From: an uncultured Oscillospiraceae bacterium
GTDB lineage: Bacteria; Bacillota_A; Clostridia; Oscillospirales; Oscillospiraceae
Direction: 5' to 3'
NCBI GenBank assembly: GCA_944385265.1
Contig: CALWWO010000065.1
Location: forward strand, 1-14,194
DNA: 14,194 bases
Shown: positions 1-6,502 of the stretch, piece after piece
How positions within the stretch are numbered: the first letter of the stretch is position 1
Layout of the letters: each line of letters begins with the position of its first letter
Made by a program: the position numbers and the translations under genes
The notes under the pieces: generated by a model
The model's database searches: none
Told to the model about the DNA's origin: nothing
What the model saw: only the letters and a program-made list of their open reading frames with translations

Positions 1-472
1 CCTTGTATCCATTATACTCCTTTGGATTGTGGCTTGCAGTTATAACAACACCGGCAAGAGTATTCAAATGTCTTACCGAGAAAGAAAGCTGCGGTGTTGG
101 GCGCGCATCAGCGTGCAAATAAACACGAATGCCCATACCGGACAAAACATTTGCCGCAGTATGGGAAAAAACATCGCTATTCTTACGCGTGTCATAACCT
201 ATTACGACTCCGCGTTCTTTACAGGCCTCCGCTCCATATACATCCAGCAGATATTTACCGAGCCCGGCCGTCGCTTTACCAACAGTATATTTGTTCATTC
301 TATTAGTGCCAGCGCCCATGACTCCGCGCAACCCACCTGTACCGAATTCAAGGTCACGGTAAAAGCGATGTTCAATTTCTTTTTCATCTGTCAGTGCCGC
401 AAGCTCATTTCGGGTTGCGTCATCAAAAAAGCAATCATACAGCCATTGCTCGTATCTCTCTTTATAGTTCAT
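1..472 (-). CDS. Phospho-sugar mutase (phosphoglucomutase/phosphomannomutase), 3' end beyond window
   Basis: Only the first 157 residues are present; the gene runs off the left edge, so the C-terminal domains cannot be judged. It belongs to the alpha-D-phosphohexomutase family, which interconverts hexose-6-phosphate and hexose-1-phosphate in the cytoplasm. The N-terminal signature FGTGGLRGVMGAGTNRMN (about 43-60) is typical of the PgcA-like branch. The phosphoserine loop TASHNPKEYNGYK (145-157) puts the catalytic serine at Ser147. The start is ATG at 472, with AAAGG eight bases upstream. It begins 41 bp after the UDP-glucose dehydrogenase stop, so it is probably the last visible gene of the same operon, supplying glucose-1-phosphate for UDP-glucose. 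Phosphoglucomutase is favoured from context; phosphomannomutase activity cannot be excluded. Confidence 0.93.
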   Translation of the reverse strand, partial: MNYKERYEQWLYDCFFDDATRNELAALTDEKEIEHRFYRDLEFGTGGLRGVMGAGTNRMNKYTVGKATAGLGKYLLDVYGAEACKERGVVIGYDTRKNSDVFSHTAANVLSGMGIRVYLHADARPTPQLSFSVRHLNTLAGVVITASHNPKEYNGYK

Positions 473-513
473 ATTGTCAACCTTTACACACAGTTATACT
501 CCATAGCGTGACG

Positions 514-1764
514 CTAGTCTCTACGGAAAATATCCCTTGTATATACCTTGTCTTTCACGTCATCAAGGCATGCGTCATAGCGGTTTGCAATTATCGCCCG
601 GCTTTGCCGTTTGAATTCGCCTAAATCGTTAACGATCTTGCTTCCGAAAAATGTATCGCCGTCCTGCAAAGTCGGTTCATAAACGATCACGGTCGCGCCC
701 TTAGATTTAATTCGCTTCATGACTCCCTGTATTGAGCTTTGACGGAAATTGTCAGAATTGCTTTTCATTGTAAGACGGTATACGCCAATTATTATCTTTT
801 CTTCCTCGCTCCTGTCACCCTCATCATTGCCTTTACAGGAATTTGCAATTTCCAGCACTCGATTTGCAATAAAGTCTTTACGGGTTCTGTTGCTTTCCAC
901 TATCGCTTCTATCAGGTTTTCCGGCACATCGACATAGTTGGCAAGAAGCTGTTTTGTATCTTTCGGCAGGCAGTACCCGCCATAACCAAACGATGGGTTA
1001 TTGTAATGCGTTCCGATACGCGGGTCAAGACAAACGCCCTCGATAATTTTCTGTGTATCAAGTCCCTTCATCTCCGCATATGTATCTAGCTCATTAAAAT
1101 AACTCACTCTCAACGCCAAATATGTATTTGCAAAAAGCTTTACTGCTTCCGCTTCGGTAAAGCCCATATACAGTGTCTCGACATCCTTTTTGATCGCCGC
1201 CTCCTGCAGAAGTCCAGCAAAAATATGCGCTGTTTCCACAAGACGCTCGTCAACCATATCTGTGCCGACAATTATCCTGCTCGGATACAGATTATCATAC
1301 AAAGCCTTGCTTTCGCGCAGGAATTCCGGGCTGAAAATGATATTATCGGTCTTCTTTTCCTTGCGAATCTGTTCAGTATATCCGACAGGAATAGTCGATT
1401 TAATAACCATCACGGCATTTGGATTAACTTTCATAACAAGATCTATGACATCTTCCACGGCAGAAGTATCAAAGTGCTGTGTCTCTGAGTCATAATTTGT
1501 AGGCGCTGCGATAACAACGAAATCGGCATTCGAATAAGCGCTTGCGCCGTCAACAGTTGCAAAAAGCTCCAACTCTTTTTCAGCAAGATATTTTTCTATA
1601 TACTCGTCCTGGATCGGAGATTTTCTCTGATTTATCAAATCTACTTTTTCAGGGATAATATCCACAGCAGTCACTTTATGATGCTGTGCCAGCAATATTG
1701 CAATTGAGAGCCCCACATAACCTGTACCGGCAACCGCAATTGTATATTTTTTATATTCTATCAT
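514..1764 (-). CDS. ugd: UDP-glucose 6-dehydrogenase
   Basis: Oxidises UDP-glucose to UDP-glucuronate with two NAD+ in the cytoplasm. Visible elements: Rossmann motif GTGYVG (13-18); central helix segment [11 protein letters not shown], whose Lys is near 209; and the active-site block [14 protein letters not shown] with the nucleophilic Cys at 265. At 416 residues, with a relatively short C-terminal domain, it is close to streptococcal HasB/Klebsiella Ugd-type enzymes. An in-frame TTG lies 15 bases upstream (1779) but has no ribosome binding site. ATG 1764 is preceded by GGATGGG at a six-base spacing, so I use it. It sits 41 bp downstream of the epimerase and 41 bp upstream of the mutase, consistent with one transcript. 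A related nucleotide-sugar dehydrogenase specificity (e.g. UDP-ManNAc) is unlikely given the HasB-like active site. Confidence 0.93.
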   Translation of the reverse strand: MIEYKKYTIAVAGTGYVGLSIAILLAQHHKVTAVDIIPEKVDLINQRKSPIQDEYIEKYLAEKELELFATVDGASAYSNADFVVIAAPTNYDSETQHFDTSAVEDVIDLVMKVNPNAVMVIKSTIPVGYTEQIRKEKKTDNIIFSPEFLRESKALYDNLYPSRIIVGTDMVDERLVETAHIFAGLLQEAAIKKDVETLYMGFTEAEAVKLFANTYLALRVSYFNELDTYAEMKGLDTQKIIEGVCLDPRIGTHYNNPSFGYGGYCLPKDTKQLLANYVDVPENLIEAIVESNRTRKDFIANRVLEIANSCKGNDEGDRSEEEKIIIGVYRLTMKSNSDNFRQSSIQGVMKRIKSKGATVIVYEPTLQDGDTFFGSKIVNDLGEFKRQSRAIIANRYDACLDDVKDKVYTRDIFRRD

Positions 1765-1805
1765 TTGTTTCCCATCCAATATTTTTTAAGTTAGGTGTTA
1801 TTTAA

Positions 1806-2873
1806 TCATTTTTCATAAAATATTTTATACCATATTGCGAATTTTCTCAATCCCTCTCGCAAAGCTGTGTATGGTTTGAATCCAAAATCGCGTTCCAGAG
1901 CACTAGTGTCCGCATAAGTAATCGGTACATCACCTGGCTGCATGGGTACAAGTTCTTTATGTTTTTCAAAATCGTAATTTGTGGGTAGAACACCCGCCTC
2001 AACAAGTTCTTCGCTTAAAATTTGTACAAAATCCAAAAGATTTTCAGGATGATTATTCCCTATATTATAAAGTGCATATGGAGGAAGCGGCAGGCCATCT
2101 TCTCCAATTTTCTTATCTGGTGCTTTCCGCATTACACGCACAATTCCCTCGACAACATCATCGATATATGTAAAATCACGTTTGCAATTCCCATAATTAA
2201 AAATTTGTATCATTTCCCCTTTCCGCAATTTATTTGTAAACTGAAAATACGCCATATCAGGGCGTCCAGCAGGGCCATATACGGTAAAAAATCGCAGCCC
2301 AGTAGTTGGAATATTATAGAGCTTTGAATAGGCGTGTGCCATAAGCTCACCGCTCTTTTTAGTTGCAGCATAAAGGCTTATCGGACTATCAACCTTGTCA
2401 TCTGTAGAATATGGAACTTTTCTGTTGCTTCCATACACCGATGAGCTCGATGCGTATACGAGATGCTGCACTCCTTGTTTATTACCATCACAAGAATGGC
2501 GACAAGCTTCTAAAATATTATAAAACCCAATCACATTGCTTCGGATATATGCATCAGGGTTTACAATACTATATCTTACACCAGCCTGAGCCGCCAGATT
2601 AATAACAATTTCGGGTTTGTATGTTGTGAACACATTATCTACTTCTGTTTTCTCAGCAATATCGCCCTTCAAAAAGATAAAATTCTTATATTGATATAAC
2701 TCTTCCAATCGAGATTCTTTTAGACCTACGTCATAATAGGCATTCATGTTATCAACGCCGATAATTTTTGCGTTCGGCGCATCAACGCATATTCGCTTAG
2801 CTAGATTAGAACCAATAAATCCCGCTGCTCCAGTAATTAAAATTACTTGATTGTTAATTTCAATATTGCTCAT
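1806..2873 (-). CDS. NAD-dependent epimerase, probable UDP-glucuronate 4-epimerase
   Basis: Extended short-chain dehydrogenase/reductase of 355 residues. Key elements are the NAD-binding TGAAGFIGS (14-22), the catalytic serine stretch YASSSSVYG (140-148) and the YxxxK pair in SLYAATKKS (Tyr168, Lys172). The segment after it, GLRFFTVYGPAGRPDMAYF, is characteristic of UDP-glucuronate 4-epimerases (CapI/LpsL type) rather than GalE. The gene directly precedes a UDP-glucose dehydrogenase, so the pair would make UDP-galacturonate. An upstream in-frame GTG (2885) lacks a ribosome binding site. ATG 2873 has a G-rich GGGGGAG sequence only about three bases away, which is unusually tight but the better choice. 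The gene looks visibly more AT-rich than the transferase upstream, suggesting a different history within the operon. Confidence 0.88.
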   Translation of the reverse strand: MSNIEINNQVILITGAAGFIGSNLAKRICVDAPNAKIIGVDNMNAYYDVGLKESRLEELYQYKNFIFLKGDIAEKTEVDNVFTTYKPEIVINLAAQAGVRYSIVNPDAYIRSNVIGFYNILEACRHSCDGNKQGVQHLVYASSSSVYGSNRKVPYSTDDKVDSPISLYAATKKSGELMAHAYSKLYNIPTTGLRFFTVYGPAGRPDMAYFQFTNKLRKGEMIQIFNYGNCKRDFTYIDDVVEGIVRVMRKAPDKKIGEDGLPLPPYALYNIGNNHPENLLDFVQILSEELVEAGVLPTNYDFEKHKELVPMQPGDVPITYADTSALERDFGFKPYTALREGLRKFAIWYKIFYEK

Positions 2874-2907
2874 AGACTCCCCCACATTCTAGACAAACAT
2901 CTAACTC

Positions 2908-2934
2908 ATTTTACCAGTTTTTACTTAATAACAA
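2908..2934 (-). promoter_or_regulatory. Weak internal promoter candidate before the epimerase
   Basis: On the minus strand an extended -10 (TGG followed by TAAAAT, 2908-2913) lies 15 bases from a TTGTTA -35-like hexamer (2929-2934). A second possible -35, TTGACT, is at 2953-2958. The spacing is short, so this is only a candidate. It would give the epimerase-dehydrogenase-mutase part of the operon its own transcription start downstream of the transferase. Confidence 0.28.
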
Positions 2935-3005
2935 CATTTTTATCATAGTTGCAGTCAACTTATTTATCTCGCAAACGAACCCATTCTGTTCGCCATGACA
3001 CAGTA

Positions 3006-3051
3006 AGAAGCCTGCCGCAAATCATCTTTGACAATCTACACTCAGGCTTCT
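3006..3051 (-). repeat. 9-bp inverted repeat in the transferase-epimerase spacer
   Basis: AGAAGCCTG (3006-3014) and CAGGCTTCT (3043-3051) are perfect reverse complements separated by 28 bases. They lie in the 210-bp spacer between the sugar transferase stop (3084) and the epimerase start (2873). No T-run follows on either strand, so it is not a standard intrinsic terminator. It could be an mRNA-processing or stability hairpin, or a protein site. No coding capacity is seen in the spacer. Confidence 0.5.
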
Positions 3052-3083
3052 ATCATTGCGCCCTTTATGAATTTTTTCGCAGG

Positions 3084-3905
3084 TCAATCCGTATTTCCGC
3101 GGAGGACGGTGAGGACTGTCTTAAAAATCAGCTTCCAGTCCCCAAAATACGAACGTTCGTTTATATACTTAAGATCCATTGCTACCCAGTCGTCAAATGA
3201 GATCTCATGCCTGCCGGGGTATACCTGCCATATACAGGTGAGGCCCGGCTTGACGCTCAGACGCTGTTTTTCATAGCTATCGTACAATTCGACCTCTCGT
3301 GGCAGAGGAGGTCTGGGGCCAACGATACTCATGTCGCCCCTGATAATATTTATAAGCTGCGGAAGCTCGTCTATCGAGCAGTTTCTTATGATCTTGCCGA
3401 CCTTCGTGATCCTCGGGTCGTCCTTGATCTTAAAGGCCTTACCGTTGAACTCGTTTTGGCGCAGAAGATCGTTAAGCTTCGCCTCAGCATCAACACACAT
3501 TGACCGGAATTTCAGAAGATTGAATTCCTTCCCGTTTCGGCCCGTGCGTTTCTGCTTAAAAATCGGGCCTCCTTTTGGGTCTTCCAGCACTATGGCCAGC
3601 GCCGTAAGCAGCATTATCGGTGACAGCAATATTAAAGCCACAGTAGCGCATACTATATCTGTCGCCCTTTTTGCTATTGCATACACATGCTGCCTGACGC
3701 CGCTTTTTTTGATGCTCAAGGTATAGGGCCTGTAATACTCGGAAATGCCGAGATCCTTCCGCTGACGTTCGCTCAGGTCGCCCGCCGCAAATTTTTCACG
3801 GTGTGAATCATCCTTATCTGTATTTTTCAGATATGCGTTCAGCTTCGGCAGACGCGCTGTGTTCCCGTAGAAATCAGTTTGATTAAAGCTCTGGCTTCTC
3901 TCCAA
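3084..3905 (-). CDS. Monotopic phosphoglycosyl transferase initiating exopolysaccharide/capsule synthesis (bacterial sugar transferase, PF02397)
   Basis: Transfers a sugar-1-phosphate from a UDP-sugar to undecaprenyl phosphate at the inner membrane face, the priming step of polysaccharide assembly. The 273-residue protein has a polar N-terminal extension (1-75), a hydrophobic membrane-entering helix (about 82-106), the FKQKRTGRNGKEFNLLKFRS block (116-135), the catalytic Asp-Glu pair in SIDELPQL (179-180) and VGPRPPLP (195-202). It lacks the four-helix and CoA-binding-like N-terminal half of WcaJ/CpsE proteins, so it is the short form with an extra cytoplasmic tail. The start is TTG 3905, with AAGGA nine bases upstream; no early in-frame ATG exists. 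It is the first gene behind the promoter at 4047-4075, and the epimerase, dehydrogenase and mutase follow. The exact sugar (glucose, galactose or other) cannot be read from the sequence. Confidence 0.92.
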   Translation of the reverse strand: MERSQSFNQTDFYGNTARLPKLNAYLKNTDKDDSHREKFAAGDLSERQRKDLGISEYYRPYTLSIKKSGVRQHVYAIAKRATDIVCATVALILLSPIMLLTALAIVLEDPKGGPIFKQKRTGRNGKEFNLLKFRSMCVDAEAKLNDLLRQNEFNGKAFKIKDDPRITKVGKIIRNCSIDELPQLINIIRGDMSIVGPRPPLPREVELYDSYEKQRLSVKPGLTCIWQVYPGRHEISFDDWVAMDLKYINERSYFGDWKLIFKTVLTVLRGNTD

Positions 3906-3950
3906 CTTTCTTCATCCTTTTAAAAATATTTTATAGTCATTAGTGCCCGT

Positions 3951-3978
3951 AAAAACAAACAAGCCCTGATACTTGTCT
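3951..3978 (-). terminator. Terminator-like hairpin in the leader of the polysaccharide operon
   Basis: On the minus strand AGACAAG (3972-3978) pairs with CTTGTTT (3957-3963), seven pairs including one G-U, around an eight-base loop. The run GTTTTT (3951-3956) follows. It lies between the promoter and the transferase start, where only an attenuator would make sense. The stem is AT-rich and weak. The octamer CTGATACT (plus strand) occurs both in the loop region (3966-3973) and upstream at 4017-4024, which could support alternative pairing. Confidence 0.38.
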
Positions 3979-4046
3979 TATTTTCCGGCAAAGTCTGGCA
4001 AACCGGGATTTTCTATCTGATACTATCCCAGATATCAATAGCCTTT

Positions 4047-4075
4047 ATTATAGCAGTGCTTTCTACTTTTTTCAA
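4047..4075 (-). promoter_or_regulatory. Sigma-A promoter of the polysaccharide operon
   Basis: Minus-strand -35 TTGAAA (4070-4075), a 17-base spacer, and consensus -10 TATAAT (4047-4052) with an extended-10 TG at the spacer end. Transcription would start near 4040 and read the sugar transferase after a leader of about 135 nt. This is the closest match to consensus in the window. Confidence 0.8.
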
Positions 4076-4152
4076 CTGAATTTGCAAATATTAAAAGTAT
4101 CTTCATATTTTAAGCAAAATCAGCCCGCGTCCGCCACTATAGAGAGTATGCC

Positions 4153-4169
4153 TAATCGCGCGGCGATTA
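4153..4169. repeat. Perfect 7-bp-arm palindrome (operator-like)
   Basis: TAATCGC, three bases GCG, then GCGATTA: a perfect inverted repeat in an otherwise AT-rich divergent spacer, 78 bp upstream of the -35 of the polysaccharide promoter. The outer flanks AGAG (near 4141) and CTCT (near 4175) could extend it loosely. It could be a dimeric regulator site or a hairpin; no family is recognised. Confidence 0.4.
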
Positions 4170-4501
4170 AACCGTCTCTTTTGGTCGTTTTATTTCCGCT
4201 TCGAACAAATTAAAGGTGGGCTGGCATAAGGCTCTAAAGCAGTGGTTGCCATCCAGATTATACGCCGGGCTTTTTGCAGACACAGTCAAATCTACGCTTT
4301 TCAGTCTACATATTATCACAGCCCCATGCTGCAATCAACGTATAATTTTAACAGCGTTTTCCGTTTATCATTTAAATATGCTGCCTTTTACGACAATATA
4401 TCCCTATTTAAACTTCCTGCTTTTGCGTTTTGCTTATTCGTTAACAATTAATTTCCAAAATATCACTTGAACTTCATGGAATAATCATTTACTTTTATTG
4501 T

Positions 4502-4542
4502 ATGCGATGCCGCATCACAGATCTTGATTTTGCGGTACGCAT
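4502..4542 (+). promoter_or_regulatory. Leader hairpin just upstream of the ABC ATPase ribosome binding site
   Basis: ATGCG-A-TGCCGCA (4502-4514) can pair with TGCGGTA-CGCAT (4531-4542), twelve pairs with one G-U and one bulged A, closing a 16-base loop. A short palindrome GATGC-C-GCATC (4506-4516) is nested in the 5' arm. It ends 17 bases before the AAGGAGG site and has no T-run, so it is not a terminator. It could be an operator or a translation-affecting leader structure. Confidence 0.4.
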
Positions 4543-4572
4543 TTGACTCAATCTGTTTTAAGGAGGATAACA

Positions 4573-5655
4573 GTGATACAGGTCAGCCACTTATCGAAAA
4601 AGTACGGAAGCCGTACTGCGCTTGACGATGTCTCATTTGATGTTGAAAGCGGGCACATATACGGACTTCTCGGCCCAAACGGCGCCGGCAAATCAACTAC
4701 AATGAACATTATAACCGGCTGTCTTTCTTCGACGGACGGAAAGGTTCTCATAAACGGGTACGACATATTTGAAGAACCCGAAAAGGCGAAAAAATTCGTC
4801 GGCTATCTGCCGGAGCAGCCGCCGCTTTATCAGGATATGACCGTAACGGAATATCTCACCTTCGTCGCCAAAGCAAAAGGCGCTAAAAAATCCGCCATAT
4901 CTTCTCAGGTTTCGCAGGCGATAGAGAATACGCAGATAAGTGACGTCGCGGGACGGCTTATAAAGCATCTATCAAAGGGTTACAAACAGCGTGTAGGCAT
5001 TGCACAGGCGCTTATCGGAAATCCGGAGATCATAATACTCGATGAGCCTACGGTCGGACTTGATCCGCTCCAGATCATCGAGATACGCGACCTAATAAAG
5101 CAGCTCGGCGCAACGCACACCGTAATACTGAGCAGTCATATACTGTCGGAGGTGCGGGCCGTATGTGACCACATAATGATAATCTCCCACGGAAAGCTCG
5201 TGGCGAGCGATACGCCTGAAAATCTCGAATCGCTGCTTGCCGGCGCTGTCTCAGTCGACATGACGGTAAAAGCTACCGAGGAAGAAGTGCGCACGGCGCT
5301 TTCACAGATCGAAACGATATCGGAAATCACCTGCTCTGACGCCGGAGACGGGACGCTGTCCGTCAGCATCAGAACAGGCGGCACGGAAGATATACGCGAG
5401 CGCGTATTTTTTGCCTTCTGCGATATGCGCCGCCCGATCCTGCAGCTTACAACGGCGCGTACAAGCCTTGAGGATGTATTTTTGGAGCTCACATCCCACG
5501 AGCCGTCCGACGGCAATACCGCCGCATTTGCGGAAACCGCCGGCATAGCATCCGACGGCGATGCCGGTGCGTCCCACACTGAAGACAACGCCGGCGGTTT
5601 AAACGATAGAAGCGTTTTAGATGAGGAGGTACAAAGCGATGAGAGCAATATTTGA
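4573..5655 (+). CDS. ABC transporter ATP-binding protein (GldA-like)
   Basis: ATPase subunit of an ABC-2 type exporter, acting at the cytoplasmic membrane face. Walker A GPNGAGKST (34-42), Q-loop Gln82 in PEQPP, signature LSKGYKQR (133-140), Walker B ILDEPT with its Asp-Glu (155-160) and H-loop His189 are all intact. The start is GTG 4573, with a perfect AAGGAGG six bases upstream; an in-frame ATG at 4543 has no such site. Past the usual domain (about 315), a 45-residue acidic, Ala/Gly/Ser/Asp-rich tail extends to residue 360, which is unusual for this subunit. The last 17 bases overlap the permease gene. GldA is named from the neighbouring GldG-like gene; no gliding function is implied. Confidence 0.93.
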   Translation: MIQVSHLSKKYGSRTALDDVSFDVESGHIYGLLGPNGAGKSTTMNIITGCLSSTDGKVLINGYDIFEEPEKAKKFVGYLPEQPPLYQDMTVTEYLTFVAKAKGAKKSAISSQVSQAIENTQISDVAGRLIKHLSKGYKQRVGIAQALIGNPEIIILDEPTVGLDPLQIIEIRDLIKQLGATHTVILSSHILSEVRAVCDHIMIISHGKLVASDTPENLESLLAGAVSVDMTVKATEEEVRTALSQIETISEITCSDAGDGTLSVSIRTGGTEDIRERVFFAFCDMRRPILQLTTARTSLEDVFLELTSHEPSDGNTAAFAETAGIASDGDAGASHTEDNAGGLNDRSVLDEEVQSDESNI

Positions 5656-6502
5656 GCGCGAGGTAAGTTCGTACTATAACGGCATACAGGGCTATCTCTG
5701 CGGCGCATTTATCCTCCTTTTTGCAGGGATATACACGATGGGATTCAACCTAACAGACGGCCTCGCCGCCTTTGAAAGCGTTATGAGCTATATGGATTTC
5801 ATACTTATAATCGTGATCCCGATACTGACAATGCGCATTATATCTGAGGAACGCAGGCAGAAAACCGACCAGCTTCTGTACTCGCTTCCGATGAGCATGA
5901 CGAAAATCGTTATCGGAAAATATTTTGCGATGCTCGTCGTCCTTATCCTTCCGCTGATAGTCATATGCGCGTATCCGTATATTCTCTCGATGTACGGGGA
6001 CATTTCGCTGAAGACAGCGTACAGCGCCATACTCGCTTACTTTTTCCTCAGCGCCGCACTTGCCTCCATCGGCATGTTTATATCTTCACTGACGGAAAAT
6101 CAGGGCATATCCGCGGGTATCTGCTTTATATGCATGCTCGTGATCTACTACGGCTCTACGCTTGCCAATTTCATACCCGCAAGCGGCATTGCCTCTCTCA
6201 TCGCGGTGGCCTCCGTCATTCTTCTCGTCGGGCTGATACTGAATTCCCTTATTAAAAACATCGCAATATCAGCCGGTGTCACCGCAGTTTTGGAACTGAT
6301 ACTCGGCGGAGCATATCTACTGTCTCCGTCGAGCTTTGAAAACCTGTTCCCGCAGATTGTAAGCGAGCTGTCCGTTTTCGACCGGTTTTATATATTCACG
6401 ACCGGTATTTTCGATATCACGTCGCTCGTATACTTTTTATCGATAACCGGTGTCTTTCTGTTTTTGACTGTACAATCGCTTGAAAAACGGAGGTGGAACT
6501 GA
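5639..6502 (+). CDS. ABC-2 type permease (GldF-like)
   Basis: Integral membrane subunit of 287 residues with about six hydrophobic segments (roughly 18-38, 55-72, 100-121, 133-155, 162-182 and 188-210), then a final pair near the C-terminus. The motif RIISEERRQKTDQLLYSLP (about 72-90), following the second helix, is the conserved coupling region of ABC-2/NosY/GldF permeases. An upstream in-frame ATG (5621) actually contains the ribosome binding site: AGGAGG at 5624-5629 serves ATG 5639 with nine bases spacing. It overlaps the ATPase gene by 17 bases, and its TGA shares one base with the next start (TGATG), so the subunits are translationally coupled. Confidence 0.9.
   Translation: MRAIFEREVSSYYNGIQGYLCGAFILLFAGIYTMGFNLTDGLAAFESVMSYMDFILIIVIPILTMRIISEERRQKTDQLLYSLPMSMTKIVIGKYFAMLVVLILPLIVICAYPYILSMYGDISLKTAYSAILAYFFLSAALASIGMFISSLTENQGISAGICFICMLVIYYGSTLANFIPASGIASLIAVASVILLVGLILNSLIKNIAISAGVTAVLELILGGAYLLSPSSFENLFPQIVSELSVFDRFYIFTTGIFDITSLVYFLSITGVFLFLTVQSLEKRRWN

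Larger units (their letters stand above)
4076..4572. other. Non-coding divergent spacer between the polysaccharide and ABC operons
   Basis: About 500 bp without a credible gene on either strand. The open stretches here lack ribosome binding sites and family signatures. The part from 4300 to 4500 is notably AT-rich. It holds a hyphenated palindrome (4153-4169) and a leader hairpin (4502-4542). I could not find a convincing -35/-10 pair for the ABC operon. An isolated TATAAT on the minus strand near 4258-4263 has a TTGACT 21 bases upstream, too far for a normal promoter. Confidence 0.6.

Noticed and set aside
29..511. Plus-strand 160-codon frame at the left edge
   Set aside because: The minus strand of the same stretch encodes phosphohexomutase motifs including the phosphoserine loop, so this is its shadow.
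1765..1779. TTG start extending the UDP-glucose dehydrogenase by five residues
   Set aside because: No ribosome binding site precedes it, and the extension itself contains the GGATGGG site of the ATG at 1764.
4258..4286. TATAAT with TTGACT on the minus strand in the divergent spacer
   Set aside because: Spacer is 21 bases, outside the functional range, and the downstream promoter at 4047-4075 is far better.
4216..4470. Open frames of about 70-84 codons in the divergent spacer
   Set aside because: No ribosome binding site, no recognisable family and AT-driven composition; hydrophobic look comes from TTT/TTA codons.
5136..5708. Minus-strand Ser/Arg-rich frame opposite the ABC ATPase
   Set aside because: It lies opposite conserved ABC motifs, has no start signal, and its serine richness mirrors Ala/Asp codons of the real gene.
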